A DNA stretch of 64,000 bases from Peiella sedimenti (lineage in GTDB: Bacteria; Pseudomonadota; Alphaproteobacteria; Caulobacterales; Caulobacteraceae): the NCBI RefSeq assembly GCF_030504955.1, contig NZ_JAUKTR010000003.1, positions 124,001 through 188,000 of the forward strand. The letters run 5' to 3'. Of the stretch, positions 17,986 to 28,100 are shown piece after piece (the stretch's first letter is position 1; the number at the start of each line of letters is the position of its first letter). The notes beneath the pieces are model-generated. The model did not search any database and was not told where the DNA came from. It worked only from the letters and a program-made list of their open reading frames with translations. Both the position numbers and the translations under genes were made by a program.

Positions 17986-18279
17986 ATGGTCAAGGCAAGC
18001 ATAGACGCGCACGTGGACGCGGCGTCCGAACATGTTCTCACCGACCTCTATGGAGGCGTGCCCTATGATCGCGACCGTCCGTTAGGGTCTGACTCGGGGG
18101 GATACATGATGACGCCCACGGCCGTGAGAGAAGCTGCGCGCCGCATCCTTGAACGTACGCAAGCCTCAGTCCCCCACAAGGCGATCACGCTGCCGGCGGC
18201 ATATCCCACGCCCAAGATTAAGCTGGTTGCGGACCTGAATGGCGACCTTGCCGAAAGAATAAAGAAGGTGGGCTCCTAA
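17986..18279 (+). CDS. Small protein of unknown function in a low-GC pair
   Basis: 97 residues from an ATG with GGGGGGAGA upstream. The sequence contains a conserved-looking core TPTAVREAARRILERTQASV followed by HKAITLPAAYPTPKIKLVADL. No signal peptide, membrane helix or known domain is seen. An internal start at MMTPTAV (18105) would leave 57 residues. Its stop shares the TAATG junction with the next gene, so the two are co-translated. Codon use is less GC-rich than in flanking genes, which suggests acquisition from elsewhere. Confidence 0.6.
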   Translation: MVKASIDAHVDAASEHVLTDLYGGVPYDRDRPLGSDSGGYMMTPTAVREAARRILERTQASVPHKAITLPAAYPTPKIKLVADLNGDLAERIKKVGS

Positions 18280-19481
18280 TGTCGAAGATGACATCGTGCA
18301 GTCTGGCTGCGTTTGCTCTGTTGGCGGGCCCCGTTTCGGCTGGAGAGTTGGCGGCGTTCAAGGATCCCTGCGCGGCCTCTGGCGCAGGGGCCATGTCGCC
18401 CCAGCGGGTTCTGACTGTCCTTCTCACCGCGGCCGGGGTGCCCTGGTCTCCTGAGGTGATGACCGCCTACACCAATACGATCGATGGGAATTCGTCCGGT
18501 GCGACCCTCGCCACCTTGCCCGGCGAGGCGGGGCCTCGACGTGCACTGCTCAACAAGACCGCGGATCTGATTGGTCAGGGGCCCGGCGCCCCAGAGAATG
18601 GCGTCACCGCCACGGCGCGGGAGGGTCAAGCCTTTGCCTTGGCCGAAGCCTATCTGTCAGGGGACTTCGAGGTTCTCACCATCACCTGTCCCTCGCCCGG
18701 CGGCGGAAACGCGACGCCCGCGCCCTACGACCGGCGACTGATGATGGGCGCCAGTGTCGATGATTTAACCCAGGGCTCTCTGTCAGATCGAGGCTTCGCG
18801 ACCCTTAGCTACGTGGATGACCATGCGTCGAACAATGAGTTCATCGACATCAATGCCGTCTTTGGCGTGGGGGCTTTTGAGTCCGGACAGGTACAGTGGA
18901 TACCCTATGTCGGCTATCAGCGTCGCACCGAAGTCGCTAAGGAAATCAATGATCTGACCTTCGGCGTGACCGGTCTTTGGCGGCCCTATGGTCATGAGCT
19001 GCGGTTGGGGTTCGCCTACGAGACCGACGACGAGTTCGAGTCGGGTCTGTATCAGGTCCAGTTGGATTGGGAACTGCCCAGCTTCAGCTTCTGCCGCGAT
19101 CAGGTTCGCTACGGCGAAGGGGCGGATCAGTATCTGACCTGCCGTTTGGGCTTCAGGACCGACTACGTCGAAGTGGGCGACCCTGGAGACAAGATCGACC
19201 TATCCAAGGTGGACCAGTTCTGGCGCTTGGGGGCCTGGACGCGGTTGGTCTACGGGCGCGAGCTATCCAGCGGCGGCTGGGGACGCGTCAGTTTCGACTA
19301 TGAGGTCATGGAGCCGCTGCAGGACGACGTGGGCGATGCCGCCGTGGGGCGGATAAGGCTGGAGTACCTGCCTAGCAAGCGATCCAATTTCAGCGTCGGC
19401 GTCAGTTACGAGAACGGTGAAGATCTGAGCAGCCTGACTCGAGCCGAGATTTTCAAGCTTACTTTGGGTCTCCGCTTCTGA
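18279..19481 (+). CDS. Exported protein, probable outer-membrane beta-barrel, unknown function
   Basis: 400 residues. A signal peptide (CSLAAFALLAGPVSA) is followed by a largely helical domain of about 120 residues, then from residue about 150 a run of alternating polar/aromatic strands (FATLSYVDD, QVQWIPYVGYQRRT, ELRLGFAYETDD, WGRVSFDYEVM, RSNFSVGVSYENG) ending in a terminal Phe (TLGLRF). Strand alternation and the C-terminal Phe are the usual signs of an outer-membrane barrel. Two cysteines flank a barrel loop (FSFCRDQ, YLTCRLG). No family recognised. Start codon overlaps the stop of the 97-residue gene. Base composition is visibly lower in GC than the neighbours. Confidence 0.7.
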   Translation: MSKMTSCSLAAFALLAGPVSAGELAAFKDPCAASGAGAMSPQRVLTVLLTAAGVPWSPEVMTAYTNTIDGNSSGATLATLPGEAGPRRALLNKTADLIGQGPGAPENGVTATAREGQAFALAEAYLSGDFEVLTITCPSPGGGNATPAPYDRRLMMGASVDDLTQGSLSDRGFATLSYVDDHASNNEFIDINAVFGVGAFESGQVQWIPYVGYQRRTEVAKEINDLTFGVTGLWRPYGHELRLGFAYETDDEFESGLYQVQLDWELPSFSFCRDQVRYGEGADQYLTCRLGFRTDYVEVGDPGDKIDLSKVDQFWRLGAWTRLVYGRELSSGGWGRVSFDYEVMEPLQDDVGDAAVGRIRLEYLPSKRSNFSVGVSYENGEDLSSLTRAEIFKLTLGLRF

Positions 19482-19484
19482 TCC

Positions 19485-20936
<1,452 letters not shown>

Positions 20937-21048
20937 GCGCCTTCACCCTCACCATCACGCCCGGCCCGGCGCGCCTTCTTGAGCGGGGCGCGGCTCGGAG
21001 ACGGGCTCCATCTGTCCCAGACTAGGACGCGACCGGTGAAGATCGGGT

Positions 21049-22824
21049 TTAAGGGGCGGGCGGAGCGACGACGGCCTCGGCGGGAGCGCCACGGGGCTCG
21101 CGGTCGCACGGCTCGATGGGGTTCGGCCGCAGGCGCAGTCCGCCGAGGCTTAGGTCCGGCCAAAGGGGCGGGGCCGTGGCCAGTCCCCCCTCCTGCAGCC
21201 GCGCGCGCAGATCGGCCGTGGCCTCGTCGCCGCACATGGGTTTGGAATAGGAGAGCGCGCGGTCCCAGCCGTCAGGGCCCTGCCGCCACGCGCTTAGCTC
21301 ATGGGCGGTGATGAGCAGCGCCTCGGCCCCGCCGTCGCCATTCAAGTCGCGCATCTGCACCAGACAGTCTCCAGAGGCCCGGCACTGGTTGCCCATGTAG
21401 CCGGGCAGGGCCTCGATCAATCCCTCGGGAACCGCGGAGCCCTCGGGCCAGGGGGTCAGCCGCACGGGCAGCCCCTCCGTTTCGATGGGACCGAGGTCAT
21501 AGGGCTGCTCCGCCGCCTTCGCCTCCCGCGCGCGGCGGGCGATCTCGGCGTTGGGCGAGCGGGTCAGGCGCGCGAGCGCCGCCTCGCCGAAACGGCCCGA
21601 GCGGAAGCGCAGGAAGGCGTAGTCGAAGTCGGCCGCGCTGACCGCGCCCCGCTGAAGCCGCGCCGTCTGATCTGCGACCGACAGCCGCGCCGGATCCGCC
21701 AGGGGCGAGAACAGCGCCAGGATCACCGCCAGCACCAGCCAGGCGGCGGCCACGTTCGTCTTCTCCAGCGGCCGCATCCACGCGCCGGGCCTGACAGCGG
21801 CGAAGGCGTAGCCGCCCGCATAGACCGCGCCGATCAGGGCGCAGCAGGCGGCGATGATGCGCTCGGGCGTCAGGCCGTGCTGGCCGATGCGAAGCGACAG
21901 GCCCCAGACGGCGATCAGCACCAGCGGAACCAGCAGCACCGCCGCCACCCGCAGCGTCCAGCGCAGGAACATGGGCGGATGCGTCTCTTCCGTGTCGTCC
22001 TGATAGGCCGCGTTGATCAGAATGATCAGCCCGGCCGCCGCCGCCAGCACCAGGGCCGTGGCGCTTCCCGCCGCCCACAGCTTGTCGATGCCGGCGAAGG
22101 GCACGGCGATCAGGAACCCCGCCGCCAACAGGGTCAGAAGCGGCGACAGCCACGAGAGCAGGGTCAGCCCGATGGTCCGGACGCCCCGGATCAGCCGGTC
22201 CGACACGTCGGTCAGGGCCACGCCCAGGGCAAACGCCACCGTGGTGACGGGCAGGGCGAACCAGGGCTCCTGGATCAGGTCGCGCAGGAAGTTGAGGCCG
22301 ATCAGATGGAACAGGGCCGAACCCAACAGTAGGGCCAGCCACACCGCGCCGGTGAAGGCCAGCGACAGGGCCAGTTGCACCGCGGCCTTCCAGGCCAGGT
22401 CGAAATATTCGGGATAGGGCGCGACCAGGCGCCGGTTGCGCAGGGCCGGAATGACCAGGTGGTGGGCGATGAACAGCCAGACCGCCAGGGCCAGAGGCAA
22501 TAGCGGATTATCCAGGTCGATGCGGGCGGAAAGGCCGCCTTCGGACTCCCGCCACAGCCCGTACCAGCTCAAGCCGGCCACCACGGCGGCGGCGGCGGCG
22601 GCCCAGGCGATCAGCCCGGCGGTCCTGACCCGGCCCAGCCCGCCCAGAACCACCACGGGCGTGAAACCCACGACCATCAGCGCCAGGAACTCGGCGCGCG
22701 AGACCTCCGGCTCCAGCGTGCGGGAAATGAAATACAGCAGCAGGCCCTGAACCAGTCCCACGGCCAGCCGCGTCCACAGGATCCAGCGGCCCCGCTCGTC
22801 CGCCGCCGCCGCGGGCTCGTTCAT
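21049..22824 (-). CDS. DUF4153-type polytopic membrane protein
   Basis: 591 residues from an ATG with GGGGAGACC upstream; an in-frame ATG at 22857 has no such site. At least ten to twelve hydrophobic helices fill the first about 430 residues, matching the DUF4153 layout, followed by a soluble C-terminal region of about 160 residues with a DLNGDGGAEALLIT segment that resembles a calcium-binding or FG-GAP-like loop and several cysteines (NQCRASGDCLVQMR). Function of the family is unknown. Transcribed on its own, away from the response regulator by a 112-base gap. Confidence 0.75.
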   Translation of the reverse strand: MNEPAAAADERGRWILWTRLAVGLVQGLLLYFISRTLEPEVSRAEFLALMVVGFTPVVVLGGLGRVRTAGLIAWAAAAAAVVAGLSWYGLWRESEGGLSARIDLDNPLLPLALAVWLFIAHHLVIPALRNRRLVAPYPEYFDLAWKAAVQLALSLAFTGAVWLALLLGSALFHLIGLNFLRDLIQEPWFALPVTTVAFALGVALTDVSDRLIRGVRTIGLTLLSWLSPLLTLLAAGFLIAVPFAGIDKLWAAGSATALVLAAAAGLIILINAAYQDDTEETHPPMFLRWTLRVAAVLLVPLVLIAVWGLSLRIGQHGLTPERIIAACCALIGAVYAGGYAFAAVRPGAWMRPLEKTNVAAAWLVLAVILALFSPLADPARLSVADQTARLQRGAVSAADFDYAFLRFRSGRFGEAALARLTRSPNAEIARRAREAKAAEQPYDLGPIETEGLPVRLTPWPEGSAVPEGLIEALPGYMGNQCRASGDCLVQMRDLNGDGGAEALLITAHELSAWRQGPDGWDRALSYSKPMCGDEATADLRARLQEGGLATAPPLWPDLSLGGLRLRPNPIEPCDREPRGAPAEAVVAPPAP

Positions 22825-22884
22825 GTCCGGTCTCCCCTCGACCGGCGCATAGGACACGGCTTTCAGCCTTTGGGGAAGCGCCTC

Positions 22885-22912
22885 TTGAGCCCACGGCGCG
22901 GGCCGCTATAGT
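22885..22912 (+). promoter_or_regulatory. Sigma-70-type promoter of the CoxIV gene
   Basis: TTGAGC (22885-22890), 16-base spacer, TATAGT (22907-22912): four of six and five of six matches to the consensus hexamers. It ends 38 bases before the start codon of the cytochrome oxidase subunit IV gene. Confidence 0.5.
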
Positions 22913-22950
22913 CCGCGCCGTTTCGACCCGCCCAACTCAGGACCGACCCC

Positions 22951-23196
22951 ATGGCCGACCCGCACGCCCACGACGCCGACTATCACCGCGGCGAGATGGA
23001 GATCGCCGAGCAGGAGTCGACCTGGGACCTGTTCATGGCCTTCTCCAAGTGGGGCTCGCTGCTGATCGCGGCCACGGTGCTGTTCTTCACCATGTGGTTG
23101 TTCCCCCGCGGCGACTTCATGGCGGCCCTTGTGGCGACGGTCGTGCTGGTGGCGGGCGGCATCTTCTTCCTGCGCAAGAAGCCCGCTGCGCACTAG
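22951..23196 (+). CDS. aa3-type cytochrome c oxidase subunit IV
   Basis: 81 residues. The N-terminal soluble stretch (HRGEMEIAEQESTWDLFMAF) and two transmembrane helices that follow (SLLIAATVLFFTMWLF and MAALVATVVLVAGGIFFL) are characteristic of the small bacterial CoxIV subunit of alphaproteobacterial aa3 oxidases. It packs against the catalytic subunits in the inner membrane; its loss is usually tolerated. Encoded apart from the other oxidase genes, as is common in this group. Confidence 0.88.
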   Translation: MADPHAHDADYHRGEMEIAEQESTWDLFMAFSKWGSLLIAATVLFFTMWLFPRGDFMAALVATVVLVAGGIFFLRKKPAAH

Positions 23197-23216
23197 ACGC
23201 TGTGGGTGGAGGCCGT

Positions 23217-23603
23217 TCAGGCCTCCGCGCTCTCGGCCCCCACGTTCAGCGACTTGGCCAGGTCCAGCAGGCGCCGGCGCGGCCGCTCGCCCAGTTGGTA
23301 ATAGGCGTCGATCAGGTCGAGCGTTTCCTTGCGCGAGAACATTTCGACGCGCTTCTCGGCCGGCTGCTCACGGCGCTCCAGCGCCTCGGCGAGGCCGTCG
23401 TAGAAATAGCTGATCGGCGATTCCAGCGCCTCGGCCAGCTGCCACAGGCGCGCGGCCGAGATGCGGTTGGCGCCGCATTCGTACTTCTGAATCTGTTGGA
23501 AACGGATGCCCACCTGCTCGGCCAGCTGCTGCTGCGTCAGGCCCAGCAGGCGGCGGCGGCGGCGCAGACGGCGCCCCAGGTGAAGGTCGATCTCGGTGGC
23601 CAT
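23217..23603 (-). CDS. XRE-family helix-turn-helix regulator
   Basis: 128 residues from the ATG at 23603 preceded by GGGGAGAAG. The Cro/CI-type HTH spans about residues 8-62 (RRLLGLTQQQLAEQVGIRFQ, then QIQKYECGANRISAARLWQL) and is followed by a helical tail with QLGERPRRRLLDLAKSL. This form is widespread in Caulobacterales, usually as a stand-alone regulator. Divergent from ydbH with about 160 bases between starts; targets unknown. Confidence 0.88.
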   Translation of the reverse strand: MATEIDLHLGRRLRRRRRLLGLTQQQLAEQVGIRFQQIQKYECGANRISAARLWQLAEALESPISYFYDGLAEALERREQPAEKRVEMFSRKETLDLIDAYYQLGERPRRRLLDLAKSLNVGAESAEA

Positions 23604-23764
23604 GGGCTTCTCCCCGCTGTCGATACGTCCCATTGCGGGACGGTTCGCCTGTCACGCTTCAAGGGCTGTGCCGCACCTCCCTTCGCAGGCGTAATGAGCC
23701 AAGCTGGGCTTTGCGCGTTTGCAGGCGTTGGCGCGACCGTGCGCGTGTGAAAGATTGGCGGCGT

Positions 23765-26700
23765 ATGGACGAACCGGCCTCCCCCGTTCCGGATCAGGCT
23801 GAACCGACGCGGCGCGCTAGGCCGAGGCGCGGGCGCCTGGCCGGACGCGCCCTTCTGCTGGCCGGGATCGCGGTCGTGGCCATCGCGGGAACGGCCTGGC
23901 TGGCGCGTCGCGCCGCGGCGGACCGCGCCCTCACCGACTGGCTGGCCAGGAACGGCGTCGAGGCCGAGGTCGAGATCGACCGGCTGGAGCTGGACGGCGC
24001 CGTCGGCTCGATCCTTGTGGGCGATCCGCGCGATCCCGAGTTGCGTGTCGAGCGGGTCGAGATCGACTACGGCGTCGCCTGGCCCTGGGCGCGCGGCGGC
24101 TTTTCTGTGACGCCCGAGCGCATCCGACTGGTCCGACCCCAGGTGAAGGCGCGGCTGACGGAGCAGGGCCTCAGCTTCGGCTCGCTGGATCCGCTCATCG
24201 AAGAGCTGACCAGCCGCCCGTCCGATCCCGAGGCTCCGAAGCCCGAGATTCTCGTGGAGGGCGGTCGCGGACGCCTGCTGACGGAATGGGGCCCGATCAC
24301 GGGAACCTTCGATGCGCGTCTCGCCGAGGGGCGGCTGAATCGGCTGGCCGCCGGCCTGCGGTCCGCCAGCCTCGATTTCGGTGAGACCGACGTTGTAACC
24401 GGCCCGCTGTCCCTGCGTCTGCGCCGACAGGGCGAGCGGCTGGATGTGGAGCTTGAGGGGACGGTCACCTCGCTCACCGGCCCCCTGGGGTCGCTGCGCG
24501 GCGCCGAGGCTGCGCTGGAGCTTGAAGCGCCCTATCCCGATCTGGAGCGCCGCTCCGCCGACGGGGCGCTGGCGGGATCCCTGGCCCTTCGCGCGGAGGG
24601 CGGCGTTCTGGGCGGCGCCTCGGCTGAGACGGTGCAGAGCCTGATCCGGTTCGAGGGACAGGCGCGGGGCGGCTGGGCCGATCTTGATCTCAGCCTGACC
24701 GTGGCGGGCGACGCCACGGCGGACGCCCTGACCACGCCCGATGTGCGCATGAACGCGCTTGCCGCCGACTTCGGTCGCGGTGAGCTGCAGCTGTCGCGCG
24801 CCGCCGATCACCTCTCCTGGCGGTTCACCGGGCCCATCCGTGCCCAGGCCGGCCTATGGCGCACCGGCGACCTGACGCTCAGGAACGCGGCCACCACTTC
24901 CCGTCTGACGGCGACGAACGACCGCATCAGCCTGTCGGGCGCCTGGAGCGGCCGCGGGGCCTGGACCGCCATGGGTCCGCCGGAGGCTGGAGACATCGCC
25001 CAGATCGCGGCCCTGAAGCGGGCCCTGGGCGACTTCGGCCTTGAGGCGCCGCGTCTGAACCTGACCATCGCCGGTGGCCGCACGGCGGCCACGCTCGGCG
25101 CGCCGTTGATCCTGTCGCCGGCCAGTGGCGGCCGCGTCACCGTCACACAGGCAGGCGGGCCGGTCTATGACAGCGCCCGCTCCGGCGGGGCGCTCAACCT
25201 GCAGATGGAAGGCGGCGAGCTGCCCCAGGGCGATGTCCGCGTGACCCGTTGGCGCATGGGCGGCGGCGGCTTCGATGCGGATGTCGACGGCCGCATCGGC
25301 TGGGACTTCGACCTGGCGCGCGGCGTGGCGCTGGAGGCGCGGGGCCGGCTCACGGCGACGAACGGCGTCACCAGCTTCGCTCTGGCGGGCTGCGCGCCCT
25401 TCACCGTCGAGAGGTTGGAACTGGGCGAGAACGACGTCCGCGCCCTGTCCGGCCGCCTCTGCCCCTCGGGCGGACCGGCCCTGCGCCTGGCGGGCGGCGG
25501 CTGGCGCGTGGGCGGCCGCATTGAGGGCGGGGCGGCCGAGGCGCCCTTCCTTGAGATGGCCTTCACCGGCGTTGAGGGCGCGCTCACCGCCTCGGGCGCG
25601 GGACGCAACAACCGCCTGGAGGCGCCCAGCCTCGTGGCCACCGCCCACGACCGCGCCGCCGCCGAACGGTTCCGGCCCATGCGTCTGAGCGGCCCCGTGG
25701 CCATGACCAACGGCGACTGGCGGGCGCAACTGAACTTCCGCGCCGAGGCGCGGCCTGAGCCGCTGGGCACCCTGATCCTGACCCACGCGGGGGCGAGCGG
25801 CGTGGGCGGCCTCGACATCCACGCGCCCGAGATCGTCTTCGCCCAGGATGCGCTTCAGCCGGCCCACCTGTCGCCCTTGGCCAACGCCGTCTCCAAGGCG
25901 GACGGCCAAGCCGGCTTCGATGGGCGCGTAGGCTGGTCGGCCTCGGGCCTCACCAGCGACGGCGTCCTCACCATCCCCAGCCTCGACTTCGACAGCCCCG
26001 CCGGACGGGTGAGCGGCCTGTCGGGGCGGGTGGTCTTCGACAGCCTGGTTCCGCTGTCCACCGCGCCAGGCCAGAGCCTGACCGCGCGCCAGGTGACCAC
26101 CGCCGCCGCGCCGCTGGAGAATGTCGAGATCGGATTCCGCCTGACGCCCACGGCGCTGGAGCTGTCGGGCGGCCGTTTCGCCGCCGCCGACGGCGTGGTC
26201 GAGGTGGAGCCCCTGTCGATCCCTCTGACCGAGACGACGCCCATCCAGGGCGCGGTGCGCTTCGAGCATGTGCAGTTGGGTCAGCTGTTCGCCGCCTCCA
26301 GCTTCGCCGAAAAGGTGCGCATGGACGCGGTCGTCAGCGGCCGCGCGCCCTTCATCTGGAACCGGGGCGACCTGACCCTGATCGACGGTCACCTCACGGC
26401 GGATCAGCCCGGGCGCATCTCCATAGCGCGCGAAGCCCTGACCTCTGTCTCGGCCGAGGGCGGCGGCGAGGAGGCCCAGCAGATCGGGCCGATCCAGGAC
26501 ATGGCCTATCAGGCCATGGAGAACCTCGCCTTCGACACCCTGTCTGTCGAGCTGAACAGCCTGCCCGAGGGTCGCCTGCGGATGCTGTTCGACGTGGACG
26601 GCCGCCATGACCCGCCGCAACACCAGGAGATCCGCCTGACGCTGGGCGAGCTGATCTCGCGCCGTTTCCTGGATAATGGCCGCACCCTCCCGCTGCCGTC

Positions 26701-26833
26701 GGACACGCCGGTGGATCTGACGCTGGACGTGACGCTCAATCTGGATCAGTTGCTGGAGGACCTGGCCGAGCTGCAAAGGGCGCGCGCCGGGCAACCTTCA
26801 CGTTCAGCCCCCGTTCAGCCCGTGGAGCGTTAG
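23765..26833 (+). CDS. ydbH: YdbH-family AsmA-like inter-membrane protein
   Basis: 1022 residues from the ATG at 23765; the open frame begins upstream at 23633 but that part overlaps the divergent regulator promoter. One N-terminal transmembrane anchor (LAGRALLLAGIAVVAIAGTA) is followed by about 950 periplasmic residues of repetitive beta-rich sequence, as in the AsmA-like bridge proteins YhdP, TamB and YdbH that carry phospholipids between the two membranes. The C-terminal DUF748-like region (IGPIQDMAYQAMENLAFDTL) is well conserved. The two following genes are its known partners, which supports the call. Confidence 0.88.
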   Translation: MDEPASPVPDQAEPTRRARPRRGRLAGRALLLAGIAVVAIAGTAWLARRAAADRALTDWLARNGVEAEVEIDRLELDGAVGSILVGDPRDPELRVERVEIDYGVAWPWARGGFSVTPERIRLVRPQVKARLTEQGLSFGSLDPLIEELTSRPSDPEAPKPEILVEGGRGRLLTEWGPITGTFDARLAEGRLNRLAAGLRSASLDFGETDVVTGPLSLRLRRQGERLDVELEGTVTSLTGPLGSLRGAEAALELEAPYPDLERRSADGALAGSLALRAEGGVLGGASAETVQSLIRFEGQARGGWADLDLSLTVAGDATADALTTPDVRMNALAADFGRGELQLSRAADHLSWRFTGPIRAQAGLWRTGDLTLRNAATTSRLTATNDRISLSGAWSGRGAWTAMGPPEAGDIAQIAALKRALGDFGLEAPRLNLTIAGGRTAATLGAPLILSPASGGRVTVTQAGGPVYDSARSGGALNLQMEGGELPQGDVRVTRWRMGGGGFDADVDGRIGWDFDLARGVALEARGRLTATNGVTSFALAGCAPFTVERLELGENDVRALSGRLCPSGGPALRLAGGGWRVGGRIEGGAAEAPFLEMAFTGVEGALTASGAGRNNRLEAPSLVATAHDRAAAERFRPMRLSGPVAMTNGDWRAQLNFRAEARPEPLGTLILTHAGASGVGGLDIHAPEIVFAQDALQPAHLSPLANAVSKADGQAGFDGRVGWSASGLTSDGVLTIPSLDFDSPAGRVSGLSGRVVFDSLVPLSTAPGQSLTARQVTTAAAPLENVEIGFRLTPTALELSGGRFAAADGVVEVEPLSIPLTETTPIQGAVRFEHVQLGQLFAASSFAEKVRMDAVVSGRAPFIWNRGDLTLIDGHLTADQPGRISIAREALTSVSAEGGGEEAQQIGPIQDMAYQAMENLAFDTLSVELNSLPEGRLRMLFDVDGRHDPPQHQEIRLTLGELISRRFLDNGRTLPLPSDTPVDLTLDVTLNLDQLLEDLAELQRARAGQPSRSAPVQPVER

Positions 26834-26869
26834 AGTGACCCTCAACCGCCCCCATTCAAGGAGCGCCGC

Positions 26870-27055
26870 ATGAAGAGGCCCGACATCGCCATCGCCCTGG
26901 TCATGGGCGCCGTGACCGTGGGCGCGGCCTGCACCCCCACGGTGCGGGTCAAGGTCGATCCCATTTCGATCTACGCCAAGCTGGACGCCGATGTGCGCAT
27001 CCGCCTCGATGAAGAGGTGCGCGCCCTGATCCAGCAGAATCCTGAACTCTTCTAA
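26870..27055 (+). CDS. ynbE: YnbE-family lipoprotein
   Basis: 61 residues, the typical YnbE length. The signal peptide ends in a lipobox (VTVGAACTPTV) and the mature part (VKVDPISIYAKLDADVRIRL, then DEEVRALIQQNPELF) matches YnbE. It is an outer-membrane lipoprotein that, in E. coli, pairs with the C-terminus of YdbH to complete the lipid bridge. AAGGAG precedes the start; it lies 36 bases after ydbH and 14 before ydbL in one operon. Confidence 0.9.
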   Translation: MKRPDIAIALVMGAVTVGAACTPTVRVKVDPISIYAKLDADVRIRLDEEVRALIQQNPELF

Positions 27056-27069
27056 GGGGACGAAAGCCG

Positions 27070-27462
27070 ATGAAAGCTATGTCTCGCAACCTGATGATCG
27101 CCGCGGCCCTCACGGGCGGCGCGCTTGCCGTCGCAGCCCTGCCGGCCGCGGCCCACGCCATCGCCCAGGCGGCCTCGGCCAACGCCGCCAAGGCCACGGT
27201 CGACGCGGCCAAGGCCCAGGGCATCGTCGGCGAAGCCGCCGACGGCTATGTGGCCATCCGTCTTGAGGCCCAGGCCACCGCCGAGATTCGCGCCGCCGTG
27301 GCGCAGATGAACGCTGGCCGCGCCCAGCTCTACGCCCAGGCCGCCCAGCGCACGGGCGTGCAGACGGCCGCCGCCGGGGCCGCCTCGTTCAACGAGCGCT
27401 TCGGCGACATCCCCGCCGGTCAGTGGTGGCGCGATACTTCGGGCGCCTGGCAGCGGAAGTAG
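27070..27462 (+). CDS. ydbL: YdbL-family periplasmic protein (DUF1318)
   Basis: 130 residues with a signal peptide cleaved after AHA (MIAAALTGGALAVAALPAAA). The mature protein shows the DUF1318 features: AKAQGIVGEAADGYVAIRL near the N-terminus and an RAQLYAQAAQRTGV helix later. YdbL is thought to modulate YdbH-YnbE interaction. Last gene of the ydbH-ynbE-ydbL operon, ending 8 bases from the convergent Lrp-family gene. Confidence 0.9.
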   Translation: MKAMSRNLMIAAALTGGALAVAALPAAAHAIAQAASANAAKATVDAAKAQGIVGEAADGYVAIRLEAQATAEIRAAVAQMNAGRAQLYAQAAQRTGVQTAAAGAASFNERFGDIPAGQWWRDTSGAWQRK

Positions 27463-27470
27463 GAGGCGGC

Positions 27471-27947
27471 CTAGTCGGTCGCCGACAGCGGCAGGGCCGT
27501 CTCGCACTTCACCGGCCGGGTCACGATGTGGCTGACCACGTCTGAAACCAGGTCCAGCGCCAGCAGCCGCTCGCGCAGGAACTCGTCGAAGGCGCGCATG
27601 TCGCGGGTGATGATGCGCAGGATGTAGTCCTCACGCCCGGTCACGATGGCGCATTGGGCCACCTCGGGCCACTTGGCGACGGCGGCCTCGAACGCCTCGA
27701 GATTGGCCTTGGACGGCAGACTCAGCTTGACCATGGCGTAGACCTCGAAATCCAGGCCCAGCTGCTGGCGGTCCAGTATGGCCACGCGACGCCGGATCAC
27801 GCCCGCCTCCTCAAGCCGGCGGATGCGCCGCCAGCACGGCGAGGTGGACAGGCCGACGCGCTCGGCCACCTCGGCCACGGACAGGCCGGCGTCCGCCTGG
27901 AGGATATCCAGGATGCGGCGGTCGATGGCGTCGAGGCTAATGGACAA
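27471..27947 (-). CDS. bkdR: Lrp/AsnC-family regulator, probably of the adjacent bkd operon
   Basis: 158 residues. N-terminal winged HTH (LDAIDRRILDILQADAGLSV, VAERVGLSTSPCWRRIRRLE) and C-terminal RAM ligand-binding domain (FEVYAMVKLSLPSK, TGREDYILRIITRDM). It is divergent from the branched-chain 2-oxoacid dehydrogenase genes, the same arrangement as Pseudomonas bkdR, an Lrp homologue that activates bkd in response to branched-chain amino acids. The 153-base intergenic region includes an AT-rich stretch (CATAAATTTGGCAAACA) where it could bind. Confidence 0.85.
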   Translation of the reverse strand: MSISLDAIDRRILDILQADAGLSVAEVAERVGLSTSPCWRRIRRLEEAGVIRRRVAILDRQQLGLDFEVYAMVKLSLPSKANLEAFEAAVAKWPEVAQCAIVTGREDYILRIITRDMRAFDEFLRERLLALDLVSDVVSHIVTRPVKCETALPLSATD

Positions 27948-28100
27948 GCTTTTCTCCTGACCCAGCGGTATTTCAAACGAAGATTACCCCGGATCGGGTT
28001 CCGCGGGGCATAAATTTGGCAAACACATGCGCGTGGGCCGTGGTAAGACGCGCTCCGCTACGGGATCATCGGCCAACGGTGACCTGATGGGAGGCCATGG

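Noticed and set aside
24854-26794. 646-codon open frame antisense to ydbH
   Set aside because: Low-complexity Gly/Ala/Arg/His frame with no domain, opposite a well-supported gene.
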